A stretch of 64,000 bases of DNA from Lachnospiraceae bacterium (GCA_017468395.1 JAFUIR010000005.1:1-64000); one strand, 5' to 3'. Positions 8,962-17,763 are shown, counted from the stretch's first letter. Numbers and translations are program-made. The notes: a model not told the origin generated them from the letters alone.

Positions 8962-11019
8962 ATGAAGAAAAGAATCAGATTAAAAGGTAGAATAAGAACT
9001 TACATATTATTTTCGATTTATTTGGGAGTGCTGCTTTTAGTAGTAAACACATTTTTGTTCTTGTTGGATTATCGTGCTGCATTGTTATTGGCATGTTTTA
9101 CGTTGTTCTATTTCATTGTAACATTGACGCTTTATTTTTATAATAAGCCGATTTTGATGAATGAACTTATTAGTTTTGCGACCCAATACGGTCAGATTCA
9201 AAAGCGTTTGCTGAGAGATTTGGAGATTCCTTACGCATTGCTCGATGATACGGGAAAGGTAGTGTGGACAAACACTGCCTTTGAAACTGTGGTTCATCAG
9301 CCGAAAGGATATAACAAGTCTATAACCGGTCTTTTTCCTACGATTACCAGAGACCGCTTACCGGGCAGTGAAAATTTCGAGGAAGCCCAGTATGAATTGG
9401 CGTATGAAGGTAGCGAATATATAGCGAAGTTCAGAAAAATTTCTCTGCATGAGATGGCAGAAAACAGTGATATGATTTCGGCAGAAGGATATAATGGTTA
9501 TTTGATTGCAATGTACCTGTTCGATGAAACTGCCCTTCATATTGCATTACAGGAAGTGGATGACCAAAGTCTGGCTGTGGGACTTATTTATTTGGACAAC
9601 TATGAGGAATCTTTGGAAAGTATTGAAGAGGTCCGCCGCTCCTTATTAACAGCCTTGGTGGATAGAAAAATTAATAAATATATTACCGCATTGGATGGTA
9701 TTGTAAAGAAAATCGAAAAAGATAAGTATTTAATTGTTATGCGGAAAAAGTCTATTGCACAGTTGCAGGAAGTCAGATTTGATTTGCTGGAGGATGTCAA
9801 AACCGTAAGTATTGGTAATGAAATGGCGGTAACTATCAGTATCGGTGTCGGTTTGGACGGATTGACCTATGCACAAAACTATGAGTTTTCCAGAAATGCA
9901 ATTGACCTTGCGCTTGGACGAGGCGGCGATCAGGCTGTAATTAAAACTCCCGCAAGCATTACTTATTACGGCGGAAAGAGCCAGCAGGTGGAGAAGAACA
10001 CCAGAGTAAAAGCAAGAGTGAAAGCCCATGCGCTAAAAGAAATTATTACAGGTAAAGATAAAGTCTTTATTATGGGTCACAGAAACGCCGATGTAGACAG
10101 TTTTGGTGCGGCCGTAGGTATTTATCGTATTGCACAGGCTCTTGACAGAAAAGCCCATATCGTTTTGAGCGATGTAGGTTCTTCTGTTCAACCGTTGGTG
10201 GATTTGTTTGTGAATAATCCGGAATACGATACAGATATGATTATCAGTGGGCAGCAGGCTATTGACAGTGCAGGAGCAAATAATAATACCGTCTTGGTTG
10301 TGGTGGATGTAAATAAGCCCTCTATCACAGAATGTCCGGAGTTGCTTAAACTTTGTAAGTCTATTGTGGTTTTGGACCATCACAGACAAGGTGCAGATAC
10401 CATTGAAAATGCAACTTTGTCATATATTGAACCTTATGCATCATCTGCCTGTGAAATGGTTTCCGAAATTTTGCAGTATACATATGACAACATTAAGATT
10501 CATACAGAAGAAGCGGATTGTATGTATTCCGGTATTATGATTGATACCAATAACTTTATGAGCAAAACCGGTGTAAGAACTTTTGAAGCAGCTGCATTTT
10601 TGCGCAGAAATGGTGCGGATGTAACCAGAGTACGCAAATTGTTCAGGGAAGATGCCAGCGAGTATAAGGCAAAAGCAGATGCAGTCAGTCAGGCCGAAAT
10701 TTATAAACAGGCTTTTGCTATTTCCGTTTGCACTACCGAGGATATTCCCAGTCCCACTGTTGTGGGGGCGCAGGCGGCCAATGAATTGCTGAATATCAAG
10801 GGTGTTAAGGCAAGTTTTGTGCTGACGGATTATCAGGGCAAGATATATGTATCGGCCCGTTCTATTGACGAAGTAAACGTACAGATTATTATGGAGAGAC
10901 TTGGAGGTGGCGGTCATATGAGTATGGCGGCTTGCCAAATGGAAGGTGTTGGCTTGGCGGAAGCCATCGGAACCTTAAAAAGTACAATTGACATTATGTT
11001 AGAGGAAGGTGACATCTAG
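8962..11019 (+). CDS. gdpP: Cyclic-di-AMP phosphodiesterase, GdpP/YybT type
   Basis: The protein has 685 aa. Two TM helices (about 12-55) are followed by a PAS domain (about 75-160), a degenerate GGDEF domain (about 180-310), a DHH domain (VFIMGHRNADVDSFG, VVVDVNKPS, VLDHHRQ, GIMIDTNNF) and DHHA1 with GGGGHMSMAA. This is the full GdpP architecture. It hydrolyses c-di-AMP to pApA and thereby tunes potassium, osmotic and cell-wall homeostasis at the membrane. ATG 8962 follows AAGGGG at a 5-nt spacing. It precedes rplI and dnaB as in Bacillus (yybT-rplI-dnaC), with rplI starting 1 nt after its stop. Confidence 0.95.
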   Translation: MKKRIRLKGRIRTYILFSIYLGVLLLVVNTFLFLLDYRAALLLACFTLFYFIVTLTLYFYNKPILMNELISFATQYGQIQKRLLRDLEIPYALLDDTGKVVWTNTAFETVVHQPKGYNKSITGLFPTITRDRLPGSENFEEAQYELAYEGSEYIAKFRKISLHEMAENSDMISAEGYNGYLIAMYLFDETALHIALQEVDDQSLAVGLIYLDNYEESLESIEEVRRSLLTALVDRKINKYITALDGIVKKIEKDKYLIVMRKKSIAQLQEVRFDLLEDVKTVSIGNEMAVTISIGVGLDGLTYAQNYEFSRNAIDLALGRGGDQAVIKTPASITYYGGKSQQVEKNTRVKARVKAHALKEIITGKDKVFIMGHRNADVDSFGAAVGIYRIAQALDRKAHIVLSDVGSSVQPLVDLFVNNPEYDTDMIISGQQAIDSAGANNNTVLVVVDVNKPSITECPELLKLCKSIVVLDHHRQGADTIENATLSYIEPYASSACEMVSEILQYTYDNIKIHTEEADCMYSGIMIDTNNFMSKTGVRTFEAAAFLRRNGADVTRVRKLFREDASEYKAKADAVSQAEIYKQAFAISVCTTEDIPSPTVVGAQAANELLNIKGVKASFVLTDYQGKIYVSARSIDEVNVQIIMERLGGGGHMSMAACQMEGVGLAEAIGTLKSTIDIMLEEGDI

Positions 11020-11020
11020 G

Positions 11021-11467
11021 ATGAAAGTTATTTTGTTACAGGATGAGAAGAAGTTAGGAAAAAAAGGTGATTTAGTAGAGGTCAGTGAAGGATATGCCCG
11101 TAACTTTATTTTGCCGAAAAAAATCGGTGTGGAAGCAACTGCCAAGAACATGAATGATTTGAAACTGCAAAAAGCAAATCAGGAAAAAGTGGCAAAAGAA
11201 CAGTTGGATGCGGCAAAAGAGTTGGCGGCAACTTTGGAGACAAAGGAAGTTATCGTAAAGATTAAAGCGGGCGAGGGTGGTAAGGCTTTCGGAAGCGTAT
11301 CTTCCAAGGAAATTGTAGTAGCATGCAAAGAGCAAAACGGTATTGAATTGGATAAGAAAAAAATCCAGTTGCCGGAAGCTTTAAAGAATTTTGGAACTTA
11401 TGAAGTGGTTGTTAAATTGCACCCTCAGGTAAGTGCAAAATTGAAGGTAAAAGTACAGGAAGCGTAA
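11021..11467 (+). CDS. rplI: 50S ribosomal protein L9
   Basis: The protein has 148 aa. MKVILLQDEKKLGKKGDLVE and SEGYARNFILPKK are the canonical L9 N-terminal domain. A long central helix (residues 40-75) and a C-terminal domain (GGKAFGSVSSKEI, KLKVKV) follow. It binds 23S rRNA at the L1-stalk base. The start is the ATG 1 nt after the gdpP stop, with SD GAGGAAGGTG inside gdpP, so the two are translationally coupled. Confidence 0.98.
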   Translation: MKVILLQDEKKLGKKGDLVEVSEGYARNFILPKKIGVEATAKNMNDLKLQKANQEKVAKEQLDAAKELAATLETKEVIVKIKAGEGGKAFGSVSSKEIVVACKEQNGIELDKKKIQLPEALKNFGTYEVVVKLHPQVSAKLKVKVQEA

Positions 11468-11486
11468 ACAATCCGGAGGAGAAAAA

Positions 11487-12827
11487 GTGGCAGCAATAGA
11501 AGAAACTGTCTTAAAAAGAGTATTACCTCATAGTGTGGAAGCAGAGCAATCGGTAATCGGCTCTATGATTATGGACAGAGAAGCGATTGTGGTGGCCTCT
11601 GAATTGATTACAGAGGAAGATTTCTACAATAAGCAATACGGCATTCTTTTTGAGACCATGATAGAACTGAATGATGAAGGAAAACCGGTGGATTTGGTTA
11701 CGCTGCAGAACAGACTGAAGGAGAAAGACGTACCACCGGAAGTCAGTAGTTTGGAGTTTGTGCGTGATCTGATTACGGCGGTTCCTACATCTGCAAATAT
11801 TAAACATTACGCCACCATTGTGGCAGAAAAGGCAACACTGCGTAAACTGATTCGTTTAAATGAAGAAATTGCCAACACCTGTTACATGGGGAAAGAAAAT
11901 CTGGAAGTTATTCTTGAGGAAACAGAAAAGAAAATCTTTCAGTTAGTTCAAAAACGAAACACGGGAGATTATGTACCTATCAGGCAGGTCGTAATGAATG
12001 CACTGGACAAAATCGAACAGTCAGGAAGAAATAAAGGTGCAGTAACGGGTATTCCCACAGGATTTATTGATTTGGATTATCGGACGGCCGGCATGCAGCC
12101 TTCAGATTTGGTATTGATTGCGGCGCGTCCTTCCATGGGTAAAACCGCATTTGTATTGAATATTGCGGAACATGTGGCGTTCAAACAAAATAAGACTGTG
12201 GCAATATTTAGTTTGGAAATGTCTAAGGAGCAGTTGGTAAACCGTCTGCTCTCACTGGAATCCAGAGTGGATTCCCAACATATCCGTACCGGTAATTTGT
12301 CCGACCAGGAGTGGGACAAGTTGATTGAAAGTGCTAATGTAATCGGCAAGTCCAATCTGATTATTGATGATACACCGGGTATCAGTATCGCGGAACTGCG
12401 TTCCAAATGCCGAAAGTATAAGTTGGAGCACAATTTGTCCATGATTATCATCGACTACTTGCAACTTATGTCCGGTAGTGGAAGATCAGATTCAAGACAG
12501 CAGGAAATTTCCGACATTTCCCGCTCCTTAAAAGCTGTGGCCAGAGAACTTAGTGTGCCCGTTTTGGCTCTGTCCCAGCTTAGCCGTGCGGTAGAACAAA
12601 GACCGGATCACCGTCCGATGCTTTCGGACCTTCGTGAATCAGGAGCCATTGAGCAGGATGCGGACGTGGTTATGTTCATTTATCGTGATGATTACTATAA
12701 TCATGATACAGAAAAGAAAGATGTGGCTGAGATTATCATTGCAAAACAGAGAAATGGTCCTATCGGTACGGTGGAACTGGCTTGGCTGCCTAATCTCACC
12801 AAGTTTGCAAATTTGCAGAAACAATAA
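11487..12827 (+). CDS. dnaB: Replicative DNA helicase DnaB
   Basis: The protein has 446 aa, the standard length with no intein. The N-terminal DnaB domain (LPHSVEAEQSVIGSMI) is followed by a RecA-like domain with Walker A ARPSMGKTAF, Walker B MIIIDYLQLM, ALSQLSRAVEQRPDHRP and SDLRESGAIEQDADVV. It forms the hexameric replication-fork helicase. The start is GTG with SD CGGAGGAG. The partner loader (DnaI type) and DnaD are encoded at 41.8-43.9 kb. A terminator follows. Confidence 0.97.
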   Translation: MAAIEETVLKRVLPHSVEAEQSVIGSMIMDREAIVVASELITEEDFYNKQYGILFETMIELNDEGKPVDLVTLQNRLKEKDVPPEVSSLEFVRDLITAVPTSANIKHYATIVAEKATLRKLIRLNEEIANTCYMGKENLEVILEETEKKIFQLVQKRNTGDYVPIRQVVMNALDKIEQSGRNKGAVTGIPTGFIDLDYRTAGMQPSDLVLIAARPSMGKTAFVLNIAEHVAFKQNKTVAIFSLEMSKEQLVNRLLSLESRVDSQHIRTGNLSDQEWDKLIESANVIGKSNLIIDDTPGISIAELRSKCRKYKLEHNLSMIIIDYLQLMSGSGRSDSRQQEISDISRSLKAVARELSVPVLALSQLSRAVEQRPDHRPMLSDLRESGAIEQDADVVMFIYRDDYYNHDTEKKDVAEIIIAKQRNGPIGTVELAWLPNLTKFANLQKQ

Positions 12828-12841
12828 ATTACACTTTTACG

Positions 12842-12876
12842 AAAGAGAACAAGCAGAGGGCTGTTCTCTTTTTATT
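12842..12876 (+). terminator. Terminator of gdpP-rplI-dnaB
   Basis: The AAAGAGAAC/GTTCTCTTT stem (9 bp) with a 12-nt loop is followed by TTTATTATTT. Confidence 0.85.
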
Positions 12877-12898
12877 ATTTAAAATAATTCTAATCTGT

Positions 12899-12945
12899 CT
12901 ATTTTTGTTTTGTGCAAGCAGCACTTGCAGCCAAAACGCAAATAG
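12899..12945 (+). other. Long imperfect hairpin upstream of the merR gene
   Basis: Three nested paired blocks occur: CTATTT/AAATAG, GTTTTG/CAAAAC and TGCAAG/CTTGCA around a CAGCA loop. No T run follows. It lies 50 bp upstream of the MerR-family start, so it may be an operator or leader element. Confidence 0.5.
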
Positions 12946-12995
12946 GCGGATTGAGAGTAGAAATAAAATGCAATAGTTATAGAAAGGGGAAAAAG

Positions 12996-13571
12996 ATGAG
13001 TAGTAATTATTTAATTTCAGATGCAGCAAAACAGGTAAATGTAGAGGCGCACGTGCTACGCTATTGGGAAGAGGAATTGGGGCTTCCCATAAAGAGAAAT
13101 GAATTGGGGCACCGTTTTTACACACAGGCCGATGTGGAGCGGTTCCGGGAAATTAAGAACATGAAAGAAAGGGGATTACAGTTGAAAGCAATCAGAATGA
13201 TTTTAAAGGATGGGAAATTGGACAGGCTTGATGCGGCCGGGATAGAGGAATTTGCCACGGCAGATGAAGAGATAATGACACCTATGGCGCCAAATGCAGA
13301 GAATCAATTGTCTGTTGAAGAAAATGGCGAAAATAAGGCACAAAGGTTGCAATGGCTCTTGCAACAGTTATTTCGCGAAACATTGCAGGAAAACAATAAG
13401 GAACTGTGTCAAATGATAAAGGAAAGTGTCTTAAAAGAAATGGATTATCAATTCCGTGTGCAGGAAGAGCGGGAAGATGAGCGACATGCACAGTTGATGC
13501 AAAAAGAGGAGGAGCATTTCCGCAAAGTAGATGAACTTCTCAGAAAAAAACGCAGATTATTGAAAAAATAA
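12996..13571 (+). CDS. MerR-family transcriptional regulator
   Basis: The protein has 191 aa. The N-terminal MerR helix-turn-helix (residues 6-75) reads YLISDAAKQVNVEAHVLRYW, then LGHRFYTQADVERFREIKN and MKERGLQLKAIRMIL. A linker and a C-terminal charged coiled coil (about 110-190, rich in E/K/R) follow. There is no Cys-rich metal or redox effector domain. It resembles the RacA/coiled-coil subgroup more than ligand sensors, but I cannot say what it controls. ATG 12996 follows AGAAAGGGG. It is monocistronic with a terminator. Confidence 0.85.
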   Translation: MSSNYLISDAAKQVNVEAHVLRYWEEELGLPIKRNELGHRFYTQADVERFREIKNMKERGLQLKAIRMILKDGKLDRLDAAGIEEFATADEEIMTPMAPNAENQLSVEENGENKAQRLQWLLQQLFRETLQENNKELCQMIKESVLKEMDYQFRVQEEREDERHAQLMQKEEEHFRKVDELLRKKRRLLKK

Positions 13572-13572
13572 A

Positions 13573-13608
13573 AAACAGGCTGGTCACATAAATGACCGGC
13601 CTGTTTTT
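13573..13608 (+). terminator. Bidirectional terminator between merR-type gene and ferredoxin
   Basis: The arms 13573-13586 and 13593-13606 pair over 14 bp with one T-G wobble. T runs exist on both strands, so it can end both convergent genes. Confidence 0.85.
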
Positions 13609-13616
13609 CCGTTTTA

Positions 13617-13787
13617 TTAAGCTTCTGCAATAGCGCCTACAGGACACTGTCCTGCGCAAGAACCGCAATCGATACATTTATCTGCATCAATTTCAAATTT
13701 GCCATCTCCCATGCTGATAGCACCTACGGGGCACTGAGCTTCGCAAGCACCACAGCAAACGCAACCGTCTTTAATTTCGTATGCCAT
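13617..13787 (-). CDS. 2[4Fe-4S] ferredoxin
   Basis: The protein has 56 aa: MAYEIKDGCVCCGACEAQCP is followed 17 residues later by CIDCGSCAGQCP. These are two classical CxxCxxCxxxCP clusters, the second half repeating the first, with the clostridial-type length. It is a low-potential electron carrier of fermentative metabolism. SD GGAGG lies 7 nt before the ATG. It sits downstream of pflA on the same strand, about 90 bp away, and may be co-transcribed or have its own promoter. Confidence 0.95.
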   Translation of the reverse strand: MAYEIKDGCVCCGACEAQCPVGAISMGDGKFEIDADKCIDCGSCAGQCPVGAIAEA

Positions 13788-13876
13788 TGTTATATCCTCC
13801 TTAAGTATAGCGAGATTTATTGATATAAATTTATCATTACCCTTATTTTAATATAAACAAAAGATAAATACAAGAC

Positions 13877-14641
13877 TTATTTAGAGTTTTCGGTCATTTC
13901 GGCACGACGTTTTTTGATGCCTTGCAATATTACTTGCTTTTTTTCGACGACCTTATCTTTGTCCATGGCGGGCACATCTTTTAACTTGTACTCCAAGCCC
14001 AATTTTTCGTATTTTACAGTACCCATAGTATGATAAGGCAAAACATCGAGGGCTTTTAAGTTGTGGAACTGGCCGATGAAATATCCTAAATCAAACAAAT
14101 ATTTATCATCATCGGTATATCCGGGCACAACAACATGGCGAATCCACATATCCACATTTTGGCTGCTTAAATATTCTGCAAATGCCAAAATGCCGGTATT
14201 GGGCTGTGCAGTCAGTTCCTTGTGCTTTTCATTGTCTATATGCTTGATATCCAGCATTACTAAATCTGTTAACGGCATTAACTTGTCCAGTTTGGCGATA
14301 AAGTCCGCATTTTCGGGATTGAATGCAATACCGGAACTGTCAATACAGGTGTGAATATTTTTTTCTTTTGCAAGAGTAAATAAGTCAATGAGGAAATCAA
14401 CCTGCATCAGGGGTTCACCGCCGGTAACGGTAATACCGCCGCCATTATAAAAACCTTTATTTCTTTCATATTGTTCAATAATGTATTCGGGTTCCATTAA
14501 AGTACCGCCGGTCATAGCCCAGGTATCCGGGTTATGGCAGTAGGCGCAGCGCATAGGACAACCTTGTACAAAAACAACATATCGTACGCCGGGTCCATCT
14601 ACGGTGCCAAAACTTTCAAGAGAATGAATTCTTCCTTGCAT
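13877..14641 (-). CDS. pflA: Pyruvate formate-lyase activating enzyme (radical SAM)
   Basis: The protein has 254 aa, the usual length. It begins MQGRIHSLESFGTVDGPGVR. The radical-SAM cluster motif CPMRCAYC coordinates a 4Fe-4S cluster, and VTGGEPLMQ is the SAM-binding GGE motif. It abstracts a hydrogen from the glycine of its substrate to make the glycyl radical. The start at 14641 is preferred over in-frame upstream codons because GAAAGGATTTACTAT precedes it and homology begins there. Here its target glycine lies in a separate 81-aa protein encoded just upstream. Confidence 0.95.
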   Translation of the reverse strand: MQGRIHSLESFGTVDGPGVRYVVFVQGCPMRCAYCHNPDTWAMTGGTLMEPEYIIEQYERNKGFYNGGGITVTGGEPLMQVDFLIDLFTLAKEKNIHTCIDSSGIAFNPENADFIAKLDKLMPLTDLVMLDIKHIDNEKHKELTAQPNTGILAFAEYLSSQNVDMWIRHVVVPGYTDDDKYLFDLGYFIGQFHNLKALDVLPYHTMGTVKYEKLGLEYKLKDVPAMDKDKVVEKKQVILQGIKKRRAEMTENSK

Positions 14642-14681
14642 ATAGTAAATCCTTTCTAAATTGGGAAGTGTTAATAACAAT

Positions 14682-14710
14682 AGTATATACGTTTTGGGCG
14701 CAAAAGACAA
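14682..14710 (-). promoter_or_regulatory. Promoter of pflA
   Basis: Reading the minus strand, -35 is TTGTCT (14705-14710), with a 17-bp spacer and a -10 of TATACT (14682-14687). Confidence 0.6.
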
Positions 14711-14751
14711 CAAGGTGGTGAAAGGGAGATTGTACTTTTGGGGAAACAAGA

Positions 14752-14833
14752 GGTGCGCTAATCGGGACATGCTATCAAGGACGTGCTAACCGGGTGATGC
14801 CGGCGCACCACCCGGTTAGACGGGCATGCGCCC
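14752..14833. repeat. GC-rich palindromic cluster upstream of pflA
   Basis: A perfect 11-bp inverted repeat, CTAACCGGGTG (14786-14796) with CACCCGGTTAG (14809-14819), is followed by a second hairpin GGGC-ATGC-GCCC (14822-14833). A related GCTAATCGGGACATGC copy sits at 14757. GGTGCGC (14752-14758) also pairs with GCGCACC in the first loop. There are no T runs. It is much more GC-rich than its surroundings and looks like a REP-type unit. Confidence 0.5.
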
Positions 14834-14844
14834 TATAAAACAGC

Positions 14845-14888
14845 AAATAAAAAACGGTCCGAAGATAATAAATTACCTTCGGAACCGT
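14845..14888 (-). terminator. Terminator of the pflB operon
   Basis: On the minus strand, a stem of 11 bp with one bulged base (14854-14864 with 14877-14888) is followed by a TTTTTTATTT tail. It separates the three-gene pyruvate formate-lyase unit from pflA. Confidence 0.85.
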
Positions 14889-14922
14889 TCTTATTTACTG
14901 TTTTGCACGTCCCATTTGAATG

Positions 14923-15168
14923 CTAGATGCTTTCGTGGAAAGTACGGGAGATAACGTCTGCCTGCTGTTCAGGTGTCAACTTGATGAAGTTAACAGCGTA
15001 TCCGCTTACACGGATTGTCAGCTGAGGATAGTTCTCGGGATGTTTCTGAGCATCCAGTAACATATCTCTGTTCAGTACGTTTACGTTCAGGTGATGACCA
15101 CCTTTAATTGCATAACCATCTAATAAAGATACCAGGTTATTAACCTGAGCCTGATTTACTTCTGCCAT
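14923..15168 (-). CDS. Pyruvate formate-lyase glycyl-radical subunit (detached C-terminal domain)
   Basis: The 81-aa protein corresponds to the last segment of canonical [23 protein letters not shown], then [20 protein letters not shown] and RVSGYAVNF, with Gly56 as the radical site. It resembles GrcA/YfiD, the autonomous glycyl-radical cofactor. The difference is that the adjacent large subunit stops just before this domain, so this protein is expected to be an obligate subunit. A strong SD (AGGAGG) and ATG mark it as a real gene. It is third in the operon, followed by a terminator. Confidence 0.9.
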   Translation of the reverse strand: MAEVNQAQVNNLVSLLDGYAIKGGHHLNVNVLNRDMLLDAQKHPENYPQLTIRVSGYAVNFIKLTPEQQADVISRTFHESI

Positions 15169-15200
15169 TTCTAGGTCCTCCTATTTTAATCAATACTTCT

Positions 15201-15404
15201 TTAGTTATAATCGTCTAGTCCCTGTTCAAGGGTGGGAACACTGCATGCCAGAGGAGTTCTGGAACAATCAGAACAGCCCATGGTCTGAACTTCTTTTGCT
15301 TTTGTACTTTCGGTGTCGAATTCGATGTTTACGTGACCGACACCCTGTGTCATGCCTGCATCAAGCATCTTCACCAAATCGTCAATCATTGCCTTTTGGT
15401 CCAT
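15201..15404 (-). CDS. Degenerate PFL C-terminal-domain paralogue, Cys-rich tail
   Basis: The protein has 67 aa. Residues 8-32 (DDLVKMLDAGMTQGVGHVNI) align with the [20 protein letters not shown] stretch of the glycyl-radical subunit encoded 32 bp downstream. The second half lacks the RVSGYA radical loop and instead has a tail with CSDC and a further Cys (TPLAC). SD AGAAAGGAGC precedes the ATG. It lies between the large and radical subunits, so it may be a structural or regulatory third chain, or a redox-sensitive plug. I infer homology from the hinge motif only. Confidence 0.7.
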   Translation of the reverse strand: MDQKAMIDDLVKMLDAGMTQGVGHVNIEFDTESTKAKEVQTMGCSDCSRTPLACSVPTLEQGLDDYN

Positions 15405-15428
15405 AAGTGCTCCTTTCTGATTAGAGAA

Positions 15429-17468
15429 TTAGTTGTTTAAATCTAATTCGATATCGCCTGCGAATACCTGATCTTCTTTGCCAAGTGCTCCGGGGATGAT
15501 AGTGAAGGTATTGGAAATACCATCCTGTGCATCCTTGAAAGGAAGTTTGGATACGGAAGACAGAGATGCTACTGCACCATGTGTATCACGTCCGTGCATA
15601 GGGTTAGCACCGGGAGCGAAAGGCTGGCCTTTCTTACGTCCGTCAGGTGTGTTACCTGTTGCTTTACCATAAGTTACGTTAGAAGTAATGGTAAGGATGG
15701 AAGTGGTAGGGATACCGTTTCTGTAGGTATGATGTCTTCTGATAGCGGTCATGAATTTATGAACGATATCCTGAGCAATCAAGTCTACGCGGTCATCATC
15801 GTTACCGTATTTAGGGAAGTCACCTGTTGTCTTGAAGTCAACGATAACGCCGTCTTCATCACGAACAACTTCAACTTTTGCATATTTGATAGCAGACAGG
15901 GAGTCAGCTACAATAGACAGACCTGCAACACCGGTTGCGAAGTAACGTTTAACGTCTCTGTCATGAAGAGCCATTTCTGCTCTTTCGTAGCAGTATTTGT
16001 CATGCATATAGTGGATGATGTTCAGAGTGTTTACATATACATCTGCCTGCCACTCAATCATATCCATGAATTTGCTGTATACATCATCGTAATCCAGAAC
16101 ATCGCCTTCAACAGCGCGGTATTTAGGACCAACCTGTTTCTTGGTAACCTCGTCAACACCGCCGTTCAGAGCATACAGCAGACATTTTGCAAGGTTTGCA
16201 CGAGCACCGAAGAACTGCATTTCTTTACCGATTACCATGGAGGATACGCAGCAAGCGATACCGTAGTCATCGCCGTGGTCGATTCTCATCAGGTCGTCGT
16301 TTTCGTACTGGATGGAAGAAGTCAGGATAGACATCTTAGCACAGTATTTTTTGAAGTTCTCAGGAAGTCTTGTAGACCACAGAACTGTCAGGTTGGGCTC
16401 GGGTGAAGCACCAAGGTTTGTCAGAGTGTGGAGATAACGGAAGGACATCTTGGAAACAAGGTGACGACCATCAACACCAACACCAGCCAAAGACTCTGTT
16501 ACCCATACAGGGTCACCAGCGAAGATCTGGTTGTATTCAGGTGTACGAGCGAATTTGATGCAACGCAGTTTCATAATGAAATGGTCAACAAATTCCTGGA
16601 TTTCGGACTCTGTGAAAGTACCGTTTGCAAGGTCTCTTTCAGCGAAGCAGTCAAGGAATGTGGATGTACGTCCAAGGGACATAGCAGCACCATTCTGCTC
16701 TTTAACTGCACACAGATATCCGAAGTAAGTAGCCTGAATAGCTTCTTTTACGTTTGTAGCAGGTTTGGAAATGTCGCAACCATAGGAAGCAGCCATTTCT
16801 TTCATCATCTTCAGAGCAACGATCTGCTCGGAGATTTCTTCACGAAGACGGATAATATCGTCTGTCATAACACGTCCTGTAGAGTTTTTCTGATCAAGTT
16901 TGTCTTCGATCAGTCTGTCGATACCGTACAGAGCAACACGTCTGTAGTCGCCGATGATACGTCCACGACCATATGCATCAGGAAGACCTGTGATGATGTG
17001 GGAAGAACGGCAAGCTCTCATCTCATCGTTATAAGCATCGAAACAACCTGCGTTGTGTGTTTTTCTGTGAGTAGAGAAGAATTCGCTGATTTCAGCGTCA
17101 ACTTCGTATCCGTTATCGGAGCAAGCTTTTTCAGCCATTCTGATACCGCCGTAAGGCTGCAGGGAACGTTTGAAAGGCTTGTCTGTCTGGAAACCTACGA
17201 TAGTTTCTTTGTTTTTGTCAAGGTAACCGGGACCGTGAGAAGTGATTGTGGAAACAACTTTTGTGTCCATATCAAGAACACCGCCTGCTTCACGCTCTTT
17301 CTTCTGGAGTTCAAGTACCATGCTCCATAAATCTTTTGTGTTTTGTGTAGCTTCGGCTAAGAAGGAATCATCGCCATCATAGGGATGGTAGTTTTTCTGG
17401 ATGAAATCACGTACGTTGATTTCACTTTCCCATTTGCCGCCTACAAAATCTTTCCATTCTGGTCTCAT
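15429..17468 (-). CDS. pflB: Formate C-acetyltransferase large subunit lacking the glycyl-radical domain
   Basis: The protein has 679 aa, against about 740-760 for usual [23 protein letters not shown] begins the conserved N-terminus. The active-site pair Cys406-Cys407 lies in [11 protein letters not shown], and the chain runs in register to [17 protein letters not shown], then ends with a short acidic tail. The C-terminal glycine loop is missing and is encoded at 14923-15168. It converts pyruvate and CoA to acetyl-CoA and formate. ATG 17468 has AGGAGG upstream and begins the homology; the in-frame codons further upstream overlap the promoter. Confidence 0.95.
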   Translation of the reverse strand: MRPEWKDFVGGKWESEINVRDFIQKNYHPYDGDDSFLAEATQNTKDLWSMVLELQKKEREAGGVLDMDTKVVSTITSHGPGYLDKNKETIVGFQTDKPFKRSLQPYGGIRMAEKACSDNGYEVDAEISEFFSTHRKTHNAGCFDAYNDEMRACRSSHIITGLPDAYGRGRIIGDYRRVALYGIDRLIEDKLDQKNSTGRVMTDDIIRLREEISEQIVALKMMKEMAASYGCDISKPATNVKEAIQATYFGYLCAVKEQNGAAMSLGRTSTFLDCFAERDLANGTFTESEIQEFVDHFIMKLRCIKFARTPEYNQIFAGDPVWVTESLAGVGVDGRHLVSKMSFRYLHTLTNLGASPEPNLTVLWSTRLPENFKKYCAKMSILTSSIQYENDDLMRIDHGDDYGIACCVSSMVIGKEMQFFGARANLAKCLLYALNGGVDEVTKKQVGPKYRAVEGDVLDYDDVYSKFMDMIEWQADVYVNTLNIIHYMHDKYCYERAEMALHDRDVKRYFATGVAGLSIVADSLSAIKYAKVEVVRDEDGVIVDFKTTGDFPKYGNDDDRVDLIAQDIVHKFMTAIRRHHTYRNGIPTTSILTITSNVTYGKATGNTPDGRKKGQPFAPGANPMHGRDTHGAVASLSSVSKLPFKDAQDGISNTFTIIPGALGKEDQVFAGDIELDLNN

Positions 17469-17542
17469 TTTGAAATAGCCTCCTGTTATTATTTGAATTA
17501 GGTTGATTATTAGTAAATAAATTTTGCTAATCCTATGAGACA

Positions 17543-17571
17543 ATTATATGAAAAAGGGGTATAAACGTCAA
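17543..17571 (-). promoter_or_regulatory. Promoter of the pflB operon
   Basis: On the minus strand, -35 is TTGACG (17566-17571), with a 17-bp spacer and a consensus -10 TATAAT (17543-17548). It is a strong sigma-A type promoter with a leader of about 70 nt. Confidence 0.8.
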
Positions 17572-17657
17572 GCAATGCAGTGTACTTTTTTGGGTACAAA
17601 TAGCGGATTTTACAAGTGTTTTAGAAAAAATACAAGAAATTTCCGAGACAGGAATAC

Positions 17658-17686
17658 TTGTCAAGAAAGAGGGAAAGTATTATACT
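17658..17686 (+). promoter_or_regulatory. Promoter of the DUF1858 gene
   Basis: The -35 is TTGTCA (17658-17663), with a 17-bp spacer and a -10 of TATACT (17681-17686). It is divergent from the pflB promoter about 90 bp away. Confidence 0.75.
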
Positions 17687-17763
17687 ATGAAAGTGTCCCG
17701 CGGCGAATATATAAAGCAGCGGGCAAGTTAATACCAATGTAAAGATGCAAGGAGGTTATAGAT

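Noticed and set aside
15579-17330. Two long plus-strand ORFs (275 and 300 codons) antisense to pflB
   Set aside because: They lie wholly opposite the well-supported pflB, have no SD and encode Ser/Thr/Cys/Phe/Val-rich nonsense typical of the complement of a high-expression gene.
14923-17468. The idea that split pflB is a sequencing frameshift
   Set aside because: The large chain ends at a clean stop, followed by two genes each with its own SD and ATG and with a third ORF in between, so one indel cannot restore a single chain.
17548-17742. A 64-codon plus-strand ORF between pflB and the DUF1858 gene
   Set aside because: It covers two divergent promoters, has no SD and has a low-complexity basic translation.
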